Positions 33,234-40,881 of a stretch of 40,881 nt of DNA are shown one piece after another (within the stretch, counting starts at the first letter, position 1; each line of letters opens with the position of its first letter). A program made the translations under genes and the position numbers. The DNA lies in contig CAZVEO010000007.1 in assembly GCA_964626385.1 (NCBI GenBank), positions 1 to 40,881 on the forward strand. Reading direction: 5' to 3'. The notes beneath the pieces were generated by a model that saw nothing but the letters and a program-made list of their open reading frames with translations, searched no databases and was not told the origin of the DNA. Source of the DNA: Scybalousia_A sp964626385 (GTDB lineage: Bacteria > Bacteroidota > Bacteroidia > Bacteroidales > P3).

Positions 33234-34061
33234 ATGCAAAAGAATTTAAAGCCAATAATAATAAAAACAGTAACTTCTTTGGAGGAATTTAGCAATACTT
33301 TCAAAGTTTATGATAGTTATTGGATTATGATTCTTGTTAAGAGCAAGAGTATTAAAATACGTATAGGTTTTAATGACTACAATCTAAAAAAACACACTCT
33401 TGCAATACTTTCCGAAGACTTGTTTTGCAAACCTATAGAAATGAAGGACAATTCTCAATTGGAAGTAATTATTGTAAAAGAAAGTTTTTTCAACTCCTCT
33501 AACTACAAACTCCCTTCTGAATTTTATAATCTTGTAAACCAATCTCCTTTTGTTTCTCTTAGCAAAGAGGAGGAAAAGTGTTATCTCTCTTGCATTGATT
33601 TTTGTAAAGATATAGATAAAGAAAATTTTGACAATGAGGAAAAAATTTTATCAAATGTGCTTAATAATCTCAGCCTTATGAGTTTGGAGATTTGGCAAAA
33701 ACATAGCAAAAATACTACCCTCGTTAACAATATTGATAAAGTAACTCAATTAAATAGGGACTTTTTTAATCTTTTGTTTCAAAAAGTCAATCAATATCAC
33801 AATGTTTCTTATTATGCTAAAACCTTAGGTGTTTCTCATAATTATCTAACTCACTGCGTAAAATATATGACTAATCAGACTCCAAAGCAAGCAATAGAAA
33901 GACAACTAATTAATGAAATAAAACACATGCTTGAGACTACAAACCTTTCCTTAAAAGAAATATCTTGGCAACTTGGTTTTTCGGATGCTTCTTATCTTTC
34001 ACGTTTTTTCAATCGTCATTGCAAACTTTCACCTGCCATTTATAGACAAAACCTTTCTTAA
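33234..34061 (+). CDS. AraC-family transcriptional regulator
   Basis: 275 residues. An N-terminal sensing half (about 1-165) without recognised motif is followed by the two-helix-turn-helix AraC domain (about 178-273): VSYYAKTLGVSHNYLTHCVK for the first HTH and LKEISWQLGFSDASYLSRFF with NRHCKLSPAIYR for the second, better conserved one. The ATG at 33234 is used because a -7 box lies just upstream and the earlier frame (from 33117) gives an implausible hydrophobic leader. It is divergent from the MATE exporter, which it probably controls. The ligand is unknown. Confidence 0.9.
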   Translation: MQKNLKPIIIKTVTSLEEFSNTFKVYDSYWIMILVKSKSIKIRIGFNDYNLKKHTLAILSEDLFCKPIEMKDNSQLEVIIVKESFFNSSNYKLPSEFYNLVNQSPFVSLSKEEEKCYLSCIDFCKDIDKENFDNEEKILSNVLNNLSLMSLEIWQKHSKNTTLVNNIDKVTQLNRDFFNLLFQKVNQYHNVSYYAKTLGVSHNYLTHCVKYMTNQTPKQAIERQLINEIKHMLETTNLSLKEISWQLGFSDASYLSRFFNRHCKLSPAIYRQNLS

Positions 34062-34075
34062 TTAACAAAAGAAAA

Positions 34076-34106
34076 AAGACAACTCTTACCAAATAAGAGT
34101 TGTCTT
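34076..34106. terminator. Bidirectional terminator between the AraC gene and efp
   Basis: AAGACAACTCTTA (34076-34088) pairs with TAAGAGTTGTCTT (34094-34106), a perfect 13-bp stem with a five-base loop. It serves the converging genes on both strands. Confidence 0.85.
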
Positions 34107-34134
34107 AATATTAACAACAAAAATTAAATAATGA

Positions 34135-34698
34135 TTACTTTATTCTTTCGGCATAAGTTGCTGTACGAGTGTCTACTTTTATTTTTTCTCCTTCATTGAT
34201 AAACAAAGGCACTTTTATTATTGCTCCGGTATCTACTGTAGCATCTTTCATAGCATTAGTTGCAGTATTGCCCTTTACTCCCGGCTCTGTATAAGTAACT
34301 GTCATTTCTACAAATGGAGGCAATTCACAAGTCAATGGAGTCTCTGTATCAGCATGAACTATCATTTCCACAGGTTGTCCCTCCATAAGAAACTGAGGAG
34401 CGTTGATTATATCTTCTTGTATGGTTATCTCTTCCCAAGTCTCTGAGTGCATAAAGTGATAACCCAAATCATCTTTATAAGAAAAAGTATAAGGTCTTCT
34501 TTCTACTCTTGCTGTTTCTAATTTTGTTCCACTTGGGAAAGTATGTTCTATTGTTCTACCTGTCTTAAAACTTTTTAATTTAGTACGTACAAACGCTGAA
34601 CCTTTACCCGGTTTTACATGCAAAAACTCTACTACGGAAAGCAAATCTCCATTCATCTCTATGCAAAGTCCGTTCTTTATATCCGCTGTTGTTGCCAT
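34135..34698 (-). CDS. efp: Translation elongation factor P
   Basis: Rescues ribosomes stalled at proline runs. Three beta-barrel domains over 187 residues; domain I carries the KPGKGSAFVRTKL loop whose Lys32 takes the place of the modified residue in other species, domain II has ERRPYTFSYKDDLGYHFMHSETWEE-like strands and the C-terminal domain the signature NEGEKIKVDTRTATYAERI. The length is normal. It lies 31 bases after a small membrane protein gene and probably shares its promoter at 34982. No epmA- or epmB-type modification gene is adjacent. Confidence 0.96.
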   Translation of the reverse strand: MATTADIKNGLCIEMNGDLLSVVEFLHVKPGKGSAFVRTKLKSFKTGRTIEHTFPSGTKLETARVERRPYTFSYKDDLGYHFMHSETWEEITIQEDIINAPQFLMEGQPVEMIVHADTETPLTCELPPFVEMTVTYTEPGVKGNTATNAMKDATVDTGAIIKVPLFINEGEKIKVDTRTATYAERIK

Positions 34699-34729
34699 AA
34701 ATATTTATTTATTAGTTATATTGATTTTT

Positions 34730-34951
34730 TTATTCTATGCTATCTATTATATCCTGGGTTTTGTTTTTGAGATTAATATACTCTTTTTCATAATACTTAG
34801 CTTTGAGTGTTTGACCAATAAGTCTCAAAAGCAAAATAACTATCAAAGACAGAGCCAATGGTACAAAAGTCCATTTAAAAAACAAGTACATAACAAATAC
34901 AAAAACAATTCCTATCAAGGACAATGTATTTAATATTTTTGAAACTAACAT
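34730..34951 (-). CDS. Small two-helix membrane protein upstream of efp
   Basis: 73 residues: two membrane helices (about 8-24 and 28-46) and a charged, helical C-terminus (AKYYEKEYINLKNKTQDIID). It has a full promoter upstream and efp 31 bases downstream in the same direction, which supports it as a real gene. Codon use is like its neighbours. No family or function is recognised. Confidence 0.6.
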   Translation of the reverse strand: MLVSKILNTLSLIGIVFVFVMYLFFKWTFVPLALSLIVILLLRLIGQTLKAKYYEKEYINLKNKTQDIIDSIE

Positions 34952-34981
34952 AAAAAATTATACTACTCTTTTTAAGGTTTG

Positions 34982-35014
34982 CAAAGTTACAATATATTTC
35001 TCATTCTTTAACAA
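34982..35014 (-). promoter_or_regulatory. Promoter for the small membrane protein and efp
   Basis: On the minus strand TTG (35014-35012), a 22-base spacer and TAACTTTG (34989-34982). Leader about 25 bases before the ATG at 34951. Confidence 0.6.
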
Positions 35015-35084
35015 CAATTTACAATGTTTTTTACAAAACAAGGTTTTATTCAAATGAAACATATAACCTCAGTCTATGTGAATT

Positions 35085-35140
35085 ATAACAAATTAGCATA
35101 AATTATTAAAAACAACCTATGCTAACCCTGTAAACCAACA
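35085..35140. repeat. Isolated fragment of the palindromic flank repeat
   Basis: TTAGCATA (35093-35100) and TATGCTAA (35118-35125) form an inverted pair, and AACAACCTATGCTAACC (about 35111-35127) is the same phrase that surrounds the large repeat copies. No core sequence is near. It lies between the M23-LysM gene and the efp promoter. Confidence 0.6.
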
Positions 35141-35150
35141 TTTATAAAAA

Positions 35151-36134
35151 TTATTTAACTTTTATTTTCTGTCCTGCTTTAATGTTTGTACCTTTTATAC
35201 CATTTAGTTTTTTCAACTTTGCAACAGTTGTACCATGTTGCTTAGCTATCTTACCTAAGGTCTCTCCCTTTTTTACAGTATGAGTAGCCACTGCCACACT
35301 CTTACGAGAAGATTTTGAACTATTTTTGTTAGAAGATTTTGCTAATTGGCGAGAAGATGATTTGGTATAAGTAGGTCTAAAATCTGCACGAGTTATATGG
35401 AAAACTTCATTTTCACATTTCAACGTATAATTCTCAAAATCTATAAAATGCTCCGGGTTCATAGCCGCACCCAAATAGCGTATTTCCAAATGTAAATGAG
35501 GCCCAGAACTTCTTCCCGTAGAACCGACCAAACCTAAAATATCTCCCGCTTTAACTCTCTGATTTTCCTTTGCTGAAATCTTAGACATATGTCCATAATA
35601 AGTCTCCAAACCATTATCATGTCTAACCACCACAAGATTACCATAGGCTCCACACCTCTTTGCATAACGAACAGTTCCGTCAAACATACATTTGATAGGA
35701 GAGCCAGTAGGCAAACCTATATCTGTACCATAATGAAAACGATTTCTTCTTGGTCCAAAATGAGAAGTAAGCTTTCCTTCAACAGGGCAAGTAAAATATT
35801 TGTTTTGTTTTTCGTTAGTCAAACGTACGGAAATAGACCCCGTCATTTTAGAATAATCAAACCTATTAAGATAATGTACTATATGGTTGTCAAAAGAAGC
35901 ATACAATATGTCTTCCTCACTTTCCACTGAAGCATCATCTCCATAGGTACCAAATTCTATAAGGGAAGTTTTGTATTGATTTGTGTCATTAAATATTCCA
36001 AGTGTGTATTCAGAACTTTCTTTTTCTACATTGGTACGATTTTTCATCATACCTCTCTCATGTATTTGAGCAAAAGCCAAAGTCGGCAAACATAAAAATA
36101 CTACTGCAAAAATATTATTCCTTACTCTTATCAT
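35151..36134 (-). CDS. M23 metallopeptidase with C-terminal LysM domain
   Basis: A secreted or periplasmic peptidoglycan endopeptidase (LytM/NlpD type) for cell-wall remodelling. It has a signal peptide (1-22, ending AFAQ), an N-terminal linker, the LytM core (about 118-225) with zinc ligands in HFGPRRNRFHYGTDI (His and Asp) and GPHLHLEIR (His-x-His), then a Ser/Lys-rich linker (about 255-280) and a LysM peptidoglycan-binding domain (about 283-327, THTVKKGETLGKIAKQHG). All zinc ligands are present, so it should be active instead of an NlpD-like activator. It has its own full promoter. Confidence 0.93.
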   Translation of the reverse strand: MIRVRNNIFAVVFLCLPTLAFAQIHERGMMKNRTNVEKESSEYTLGIFNDTNQYKTSLIEFGTYGDDASVESEEDILYASFDNHIVHYLNRFDYSKMTGSISVRLTNEKQNKYFTCPVEGKLTSHFGPRRNRFHYGTDIGLPTGSPIKCMFDGTVRYAKRCGAYGNLVVVRHDNGLETYYGHMSKISAKENQRVKAGDILGLVGSTGRSSGPHLHLEIRYLGAAMNPEHFIDFENYTLKCENEVFHITRADFRPTYTKSSSRQLAKSSNKNSSKSSRKSVAVATHTVKKGETLGKIAKQHGTTVAKLKKLNGIKGTNIKAGQKIKVK

Positions 36135-36161
36135 TACATCATCCTCATTTTTTTCAGTTCA

Positions 36162-36192
36162 CAAAATTACAACATTTTTGCTTAACAACAAA
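36162..36192 (-). promoter_or_regulatory. Promoter for the M23-LysM gene
   Basis: On the minus strand TTTG (36192-36189), a 19-base spacer and TAATTTTG (36169-36162), a full consensus promoter, 27 bases before the start codon. Confidence 0.75.
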
Positions 36193-36288
36193 AGAATTAT
36201 ACGTTTTTTTCTTATATAAAAAAGAGAAATTATAAATAAAATGAGATATAAATCATTTATAATTAGTTTTTTAAAACTAAAAAAGTTT

Positions 36289-36711
36289 TTAAAAGGGTGT
36301 CTTATTTTTACATTTTTTGTGCAATAAGTTTATCACAAAAACAGCAACCACAGAAGCCAAAATATCAAAAAACAAATCAGCCAAAGAAAAATTTCTTTTT
36401 GCCGTATTGTAGGTTACTCCTTGTAAAATTTCGGTAACAAGTCCAAAAATAGCTATAGTTACAACAACAATTTTACTTATACGAGAAAAAGAAAAATTCT
36501 TTTTTAACTCCACACTACGAAACAGCAACCAACTCTCACAAAAAAACATAAGAAAATGCACCACTTTATCACTGTGTTTCCAAAGCACAATTTTAGGACC
36601 ATGGGAAAAGACTCCTGCAGGCAAAAGCAATAAAATGGTTATAACTATGGTGCAAATAACAAATAATGAATAATAAACCTTGTTGCTAAAAATATATGAA
36701 TTATTTTTCAT
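36289..36711 (-). CDS. VanZ-like membrane protein
   Basis: 140 residues with four membrane helices (about 12-32, 49-65, 82-100 and 112-130). The VanZ-family motifs are present: WKHSDKVVHFLMFF near 44 and TEILQGVTYNTAKRNFSLADLFFDILASVVA near 98 in pieces. The family is linked to low-level teicoplanin resistance in enterococci, but most members are of unknown function, and no van genes are near. It follows gcvH, separated by a terminator-like hairpin, so it is probably transcribed only weakly from gcvH. Confidence 0.85.
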   Translation of the reverse strand: MKNNSYIFSNKVYYSLFVICTIVITILLLLPAGVFSHGPKIVLWKHSDKVVHFLMFFCESWLLFRSVELKKNFSFSRISKIVVVTIAIFGLVTEILQGVTYNTAKRNFSLADLFFDILASVVAVFVINLLHKKCKNKTPF

Positions 36712-36726
36712 CTACAAAAAAACATA

Positions 36727-36760
36727 GGGAACTCTCCTCACAAAAAAAAAGAAAGTTCCC
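36727..36760 (-). terminator. Terminator between gcvH and the VanZ-like gene
   Basis: GGGAACT (36727-36733) pairs with AGTTCCC (36754-36760) around a 20-base loop. On the minus strand the stem is followed by ATGTTTTTTTG, a T run. Confidence 0.7.
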
Positions 36761-36786
36761 CAAAATACTTTGTATCAAATAATAAA

Positions 36787-37167
36787 TTAAAGTCCTATAT
36801 ATTTTGTATAAGCCTCAGCATCCATAAGACCATCAGCCTCACTTGCGTCAGACATCTCTATTTTGATTATCCAACCCTCACCGTATGGGTCTGAATTGAT
36901 TGAGGCCGCATTATCTTCCAACGCTCCATTTACCTCCAATACTTTACCAGCAACAGGCATACAAAGGTCAGAAACAGTTTTAACCGCCTCTATAGAACCA
37001 AAAGCCTCTTTTGCCTCTAATTCTTCTCCTTCAGTATCTACATCTACATAAACTATATCACCCAATTCGTGCTGAGCATAATCTGTTATACCAACGTATG
37101 CTACTTCACCCTCTATTCTCAACCACTCGTGGTCTTCAGAATATTTTAAATTTTGTGGAATATTCAT
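36787..37167 (-). CDS. gcvH: Glycine cleavage system H protein
   Basis: Lipoyl carrier that shuttles the aminomethyl group between the P, T and L proteins of the glycine cleavage system. 126 residues, one hammerhead domain; Lys63 in SIEAVKTVSD is the lipoylation site, and YSEDHEWLRIEG near the start and YGEGWIIKIEMSD near 95 are typical. No other gcv gene is adjacent, which is usual in Bacteroidota. It has a complete promoter upstream and a terminator after. Confidence 0.96.
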   Translation of the reverse strand: MNIPQNLKYSEDHEWLRIEGEVAYVGITDYAQHELGDIVYVDVDTEGEELEAKEAFGSIEAVKTVSDLCMPVAGKVLEVNGALEDNAASINSDPYGEGWIIKIEMSDASEADGLMDAEAYTKYIGL

Positions 37168-37223
37168 TACTCTATCTTTTTTATTAAGTTATTATTATAT
37201 TATTTCCCATTACTAAGCGTTTG

Positions 37224-37255
37224 CAAAGGTACAATTTTTTTATCTCATAAAACAA
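37224..37255 (-). promoter_or_regulatory. Promoter for gcvH
   Basis: On the minus strand TTG (37255-37253), a 21-base spacer and TACCTTTG (37231-37224), a full consensus match. The leader is about 50 bases. Confidence 0.75.
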
Positions 37256-37272
37256 TGTAAAAGCATAAAAAA

Positions 37273-39444
37273 TTATTTTTTCACAAATTTACTTTTATAT
37301 GATCTGTCATTATCTTTGATATAAAGCATATAAACTCCGCTTTTCAAAGAAGAAACATCTATTTGAGAACCATTAACTTTGGTGCTCAGAACCACCCTTG
37401 ACATCATATCCACAACAATTGCATCACCCTTGATTTGAGAATTTTTTAAATACAATATATCTTGTACAGGTATTGGGTATAAGGCAATTGCGGAGATAGT
37501 ATTTATATTGTCTAAACCCACTTTTGCTTCTGCCTTCCTCACCGCCTCATAGGTGTTTATAGTGCCAAAGCCCCAAATATCATTAGGACAAGTACCCGAA
37601 TTAATGTTAGTATCTGCAGAAAGAATAATTATATCTTTGATTTCTTGCGGAGTTAAATTTGGGTTTGCCTCAAGCATTAAAGCTATACTTCCTGTTACCA
37701 TCGGACAAGACATAGAGGTACCCGAAAGCCCAGAAAAAGGATAGTCTTTTCCCTCAAAGCTTACTGTTTGTGTCATCATTTCAGTAGTTGTAAAAGAAGA
37801 AATAGAAGAAGTTATTGATTGTCCCGGTGCTACTATCTCGGGTTTTAAATAAGGACACAACGTAGGTCCTTTTGAGGAGAATAAGGCTATTGTTGAGGGT
37901 TGTGTAAGTCGTCTTACTTTGCTTGCTCCAACAGTTATAACTTTTTCTGCAAGCGCCGGCTCACTTATTCCATATTCGTCATTGCCACTCAAAAAACCCT
38001 CTTGAGAATCAGAAAAAGCATATCCCCAATTACCTACCGCAGTAGTAAGACAAGCAACATTCCATGCGTGAACTTTGCCTTGCGAAGCACTAATAGACAA
38101 AACCACATGAGTAAAACTATTATCTAACTTTGTTTTTCTTACCTCCCAATCCACCAAAGGTCTTCCTTGTTCTGGGTAGCGAGAAGATGCCCTATATATA
38201 ATAGTATCTCCCACTTCCACCACAAACATAGTATCACCTATAACACTACCATTACACAATAATACATCACTTTGATGCACTTTTTGCCAATTTCTATCAT
38301 ATATTTCTATTCTTGAGGAAAAAGTATTATTATTTTCTCCTTGTAAGGTAATAGTCTCTCCCCAATAGTTGGCAGTAGAAGAAGAACCAAAACCGACTTC
38401 GGTTCTTAAGGTATCAGATATGAAGTTAGAAAAATCTGCTTCAAGATGAAAATTTACTCCTCCGTTGTTGCCTGCTGATACTGTAAAAACAACACTATCA
38501 TTATCAGACATATCATTGATAAACTCATCCAACATAGAACTCCCATCCATATAACCATAAAGATAAAGCCCCCATGAATTGTTGATAATAAGACGTTTGC
38601 CCAATCTTTTAGCATAATCTCTCATCCATACATAACCATCTAAAACAGAGGTTTCATCTGGTATCCAAGTACAGAACAACCATTCTATCTCGGGAGCAAC
38701 ACCAATATATTGTGTAGTAGCACCACCTCCTCCTGTTATACCGGCAACGTGAGTAGAGTGATAACCATAATCATAGGTATTAGAAGTATCGCATTGCGCT
38801 GCTAATAAATTATCTTTACCCTCAAGCAATGTTCCGTATGAAAACCCTTCGGGTGCTGGTCCTGCCTTTCTAAATTGGTCCCATGCAGCAAGTATTCTAT
38901 AATTTTGTACAAGAGTATCATAAAAATTAGGGTGAGTATAATCTATTCCCCAGTCTGCAATACCTACAATAACATCCTTTCCTGTATATCCTCTTTGTAA
39001 GCCTATACCCTCTATAACCTCAGGTACATGTATGCTTGCCCTCCCCAAATCAACCTCGGGAACAACAGCCTTACGGGCAGTTTCTATTTCAATTATTTCA
39101 CTTTGCTCACAAAACTTTGCTAATTCCTCTGTATTTATTTTTAGGGTTACTATTCTTCCCTGTCTTGCCCCAAAAATAACATCATAATTCTTTAAGAAAG
39201 ACAAGTCGTTACTTTTGTCCACTTTTATTAATATGGATATGTATTCCTTACCATCTATATCATAGAGACAAAACCTATCTGAAAAAGCGTTTTTCAGCAA
39301 AGGATTAGTTGTTTTCTTATGAGAAAGAAAAGTATTGACTCCATTGCCTCTTATTTGCTGTGAATAAGGTTTTGGCATTGGTTGCTGTGCTTTTAACGTA
39401 AAGAAAAAAGCAAGTAGCAATAAGCAAAATGTAATTTTTTTCAT
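37273..39444 (-). CDS. Secreted subtilisin-family (S8) serine peptidase with T9SS sorting domain
   Basis: 723 residues. Signal peptide 1-19 (ends LKAQ), a propeptide-like region (about 25-135), and the subtilase domain: catalytic Asp164 in VGIADWGID (DWG where D-S/T-G is usual), His229 in HSTHVAG, oxyanion Asn in INNSWG (about 288), and Ser577 in SGTSMSCP. A beta-sandwich insert lies between Asn and Ser (about 330-470). Residues 650-723 are a T9SS type A C-terminal domain (IALYPIPVQDILYL to GVYMLYIKDNDRSYKSKF). It is therefore secreted through the type IX system to the surface. It starts 38 bases after the FKBP gene, probably cotranscribed. Confidence 0.93.
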   Translation of the reverse strand: MKKITFCLLLLAFFFTLKAQQPMPKPYSQQIRGNGVNTFLSHKKTTNPLLKNAFSDRFCLYDIDGKEYISILIKVDKSNDLSFLKNYDVIFGARQGRIVTLKINTEELAKFCEQSEIIEIETARKAVVPEVDLGRASIHVPEVIEGIGLQRGYTGKDVIVGIADWGIDYTHPNFYDTLVQNYRILAAWDQFRKAGPAPEGFSYGTLLEGKDNLLAAQCDTSNTYDYGYHSTHVAGITGGGGATTQYIGVAPEIEWLFCTWIPDETSVLDGYVWMRDYAKRLGKRLIINNSWGLYLYGYMDGSSMLDEFINDMSDNDSVVFTVSAGNNGGVNFHLEADFSNFISDTLRTEVGFGSSSTANYWGETITLQGENNNTFSSRIEIYDRNWQKVHQSDVLLCNGSVIGDTMFVVEVGDTIIYRASSRYPEQGRPLVDWEVRKTKLDNSFTHVVLSISASQGKVHAWNVACLTTAVGNWGYAFSDSQEGFLSGNDEYGISEPALAEKVITVGASKVRRLTQPSTIALFSSKGPTLCPYLKPEIVAPGQSITSSISSFTTTEMMTQTVSFEGKDYPFSGLSGTSMSCPMVTGSIALMLEANPNLTPQEIKDIIILSADTNINSGTCPNDIWGFGTINTYEAVRKAEAKVGLDNINTISAIALYPIPVQDILYLKNSQIKGDAIVVDMMSRVVLSTKVNGSQIDVSSLKSGVYMLYIKDNDRSYKSKFVKK

Positions 39445-39482
39445 TATTTAAGTTGTTTTATTTTTATATGTTATAAAAAAAA

Positions 39483-40196
39483 TTATTCTCCTTTAAGTAC
39501 TTTGATAACCTCTATCTCACACTTTTGCAACTTAGGGTTATCTCCGTAACCAATATTTGGGTGAAACCATATAATATAGTGAGAGCCGGCATTCATCATA
39601 CTCAAAGCCTCTTGCTCTGCCAAACACAAACCATCTACACTTGTAGGACCGGGTGTTTGATTCTTGTTATTTATATTACTACGAATCTTTTCCATAGTAT
39701 TATCTTTGGATAGTTCATAATAAGTGTATTTCATTATCACTCTATCTCCATTACCCACCAATGGCTTTTCCCCTTTACCTTGCTTTATAACTTTATATTG
39801 TAATCCACTCTCTGTGATTTGCACTCCTTTTTCATTCTTATTTTTAGCAAGGAATTTTTCCGCACGTTCTATGTCAAGTTTGGTTACTTCAAAGTATTTT
39901 TTTTGTTCACTTTCCATACTTTGTCTCAAATATTCCATAGCTATGGCTTCCATTGTTCCTACATCCCAAACCTCTTGAGTATCCTTTATGTAAGCCTGCT
40001 TAAACGCTCTTGTATACAAATCGGCATTAACTGGAGCATTATCATCCACAGCAGCTTGCATACCATTCAAATAACCTATGGCAAACGATGCAGAATCTTT
40101 CAAACTTTTCAATTCTTCCATTGTTACCCTATCATCTTTCCTTGTGCAAGAAAAAAACAACAACGTCAAAAGCGGAGCAATAAACAATGTTTTCAT
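39483..40196 (-). CDS. FKBP-type peptidyl-prolyl isomerase lipoprotein
   Basis: A folding helper that isomerises proline bonds in envelope proteins. The ATG at 40196 gives a lipoprotein signal (MKTLFIAPLLTLLFFSC, lipid Cys17) and 237 residues. An N-terminal helical dimerisation part (about 30-120, SASFAIGYLNGMQAA) resembles FKBP22/Mip; the FKBP domain follows (about 135-237, GLQYKVIKQGKGEKP, then a Tyr-rich VIMKYTYYEL and ending IGYGDNPKLQKCEIEVIKVLKG). The longer start at 40232 is a TTG inside the -7 box and is rejected. It is upstream of the T9SS subtilisin gene on the same strand. Confidence 0.9.
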   Translation of the reverse strand: MKTLFIAPLLTLLFFSCTRKDDRVTMEELKSLKDSASFAIGYLNGMQAAVDDNAPVNADLYTRAFKQAYIKDTQEVWDVGTMEAIAMEYLRQSMESEQKKYFEVTKLDIERAEKFLAKNKNEKGVQITESGLQYKVIKQGKGEKPLVGNGDRVIMKYTYYELSKDNTMEKIRSNINNKNQTPGPTSVDGLCLAEQEALSMMNAGSHYIIWFHPNIGYGDNPKLQKCEIEVIKVLKGE

Positions 40197-40229
40197 CCTT
40201 TTAATTTTGTTACGCATATATACATTGTA

Positions 40230-40237
40230 CAAAATTA
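40230..40237 (-). promoter_or_regulatory. -7 box for the FKBP-subtilisin operon
   Basis: On the minus strand TAATTTTG (40237-40230), 33 bases before the ATG. No -33 TTG. A second, conserved leftward promoter in the repeat at 40794-40825 could also feed this operon. Confidence 0.55.
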
Positions 40238-40263
40238 TAACTTATTATGAGAATAGAAAAATA

Positions 40264-40881
40264 TATTCTAAAAAAAAACTAATCACAACCCATGCTAACC
40301 TATAAAGGTAACGGCTTTGCCCATAAAAAACAGACACTGCCTACAGCCTGAGGCTGACCTATATGGGCAGAGCCTTTACAAACAATATATTTTAACGGCT
40401 TTGCCCATAAAAAACAGGCAGTGCCTGTGCCCTTATAAAACAGCCTGTACATGCAACCCAATGCTAACCTATCAAAAAAAGTGGTAAAAAAAATTTTCGG
40501 TTTTTTTCGTAAATACCTATTTAAAAGTAAAAAATAAGGGTGCTACTATTGATTATCAATAAGTTAACCTTTTTCAAAGGGCCAAAATTGGGCATTTTTC
40601 TTGATTTTCAGCGATTTCGAGAGGTTTTTTGAAGAAAAATTTTTACAAATCGGGAATTTGCAAAAATGAATCTTCGTTTTATTTCGACGAATCTTCGTTT
40701 CGAGAAATCTAAACGAAGATTCGTTTTTGCTGATTATCAAGTAGTTACAAGGGTAAAAATCGTTAATTTTGTGGTAGGTATCTTTTTCTCTTACAAAGTT
40801 ACGAACATTTTTTGACCTGACCAAATGCGTGCACACTTTTTATTTGTAACTTATTGATAATCAGTAAACCGATTTTTTGTT
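40264..40881. repeat. Dispersed repeat, copy B: palindromic flank plus full core
   Basis: Left flank 40264-40480 holds two direct copies of a phrase starting TAACGGCTTTGCCCATAAAA (near 40306 and 40391), plus ACCTATATGGGCAGAGCC, CAGGCAGTGCCTG and two AATGCTAACCTAT-like words. The core (40484 to the window end) matches copy A at about 90%. The three recognition motifs are at 40550, 40731 and, inverted, 40855-40863. A 14-bp hairpin is at 40687-40724. No gene is supported; a 90-codon minus frame (40564-40836) is not conserved in copy A. Confidence 0.9.
40794..40825 (-). promoter_or_regulatory. Conserved promoter inside repeat core B
   Basis: On the minus strand TTTG (40825-40822), a 20-base spacer and TAACTTTG (40801-40794), identical in sequence and spacing to the promoter in copy A. 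It would transcribe leftward through the core and towards the FKBP-subtilisin genes. Confidence 0.6.

Noticed and set aside
34661..34933. 90-codon plus frame between efp and the small membrane gene
   Set aside because: It overlaps two genes on the minus strand that have better support.
36289..36711. Glycopeptide resistance locus
   Set aside because: A VanZ-like protein alone, without other van genes, does not indicate resistance.
40564..40836. 90-codon minus-strand frame in repeat core B
   Set aside because: The matching frame in core A is stopped by TAG about 20 codons in, the start is a GTG, and the composition is Lys/Asn/Phe-rich as expected from AT-rich DNA.
1..40881. tRNA, rRNA or riboswitch genes
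   Set aside because: I looked through the intergenic gaps and saw no cloverleaf, CCA-ended or aptamer-like sequence; a covariance search would be decisive.

Overview
The window looks like a stretch of chromosome from an AT-rich, anaerobic-type Bacteroidota, most likely of the order Bacteroidales. The reasons are the housekeeping gene set, two secreted enzymes with type IX secretion (T9SS) C-terminal sorting domains, a Rho with a long disordered insert, and the Bacteroidota promoter signature (TTG, about 19-22 bases, TAnnTTTG) in front of many genes. No rRNA, tRNA, prophage, plasmid, transposase or CRISPR array was seen. Exact genus cannot be told from the sequence.

Layout. 1-300: edge of a dispersed repeat. 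303-7151: cell elongation genes mrdA-rodA, then rho and glyS. 7245-11198: apt on the minus strand, then a plus-strand trio (secreted endonuclease/phosphatase-fold enzyme, GT4 glycosyltransferase, PAP2 phosphatase fused to a beta-barrel-like tail). 11205-16632: recJ, an OstA/LptA-like envelope gene, grpE and dnaJ. 16670-17560: a second repeat copy. 17696-21817: a small acidic conserved protein, a WecA/MraY-type transferase ending in a run of ten G, then ftsE, folP and the c-di-AMP synthase cdaA. 21971-23965: aldo/keto reductase and a secreted carboxymuconolactone decarboxylase-cupin fusion. 24055-25401: three small minus-strand envelope genes, two with matching cysteine-rich tails. 25604-29252: T9SS esterase, a 27-residue membrane microprotein, a WYL regulator, ssb and an outer-membrane protein. 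29362-34061: a RprXY/PhoRB-like two-component system, a MATE exporter and a divergent AraC regulator. 34135-40196, all minus strand: efp with a small membrane protein, an M23-LysM peptidase, a VanZ-like protein, gcvH, a T9SS subtilisin and a lipoprotein FKBP-type isomerase. 40264-40881: a third repeat copy.

Most genes are ordinary core functions: cell wall and envelope growth, protein folding, translation, DNA repair and folate/c-di-AMP metabolism. The unexplained part is the repeat family. Its core of about 400 bp occurs twice in full here, and a third time as a 3' end at base 1. Between the first and third recognition sites the two full copies align with no net gap and about 90% identity. 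Each full core has three copies of a 17-bp motif TGATTATCANNNAGTTA at fixed spacing (two direct, one inverted), a long hairpin, and a conserved minus-strand promoter, but no conserved reading frame. It looks like a non-coding mobile or regulatory element, or a small RNA locus. The cores are wrapped in a mosaic of short palindromic words. Because both window ends lie in this repeat, the window is probably a contig broken at repeat copies.
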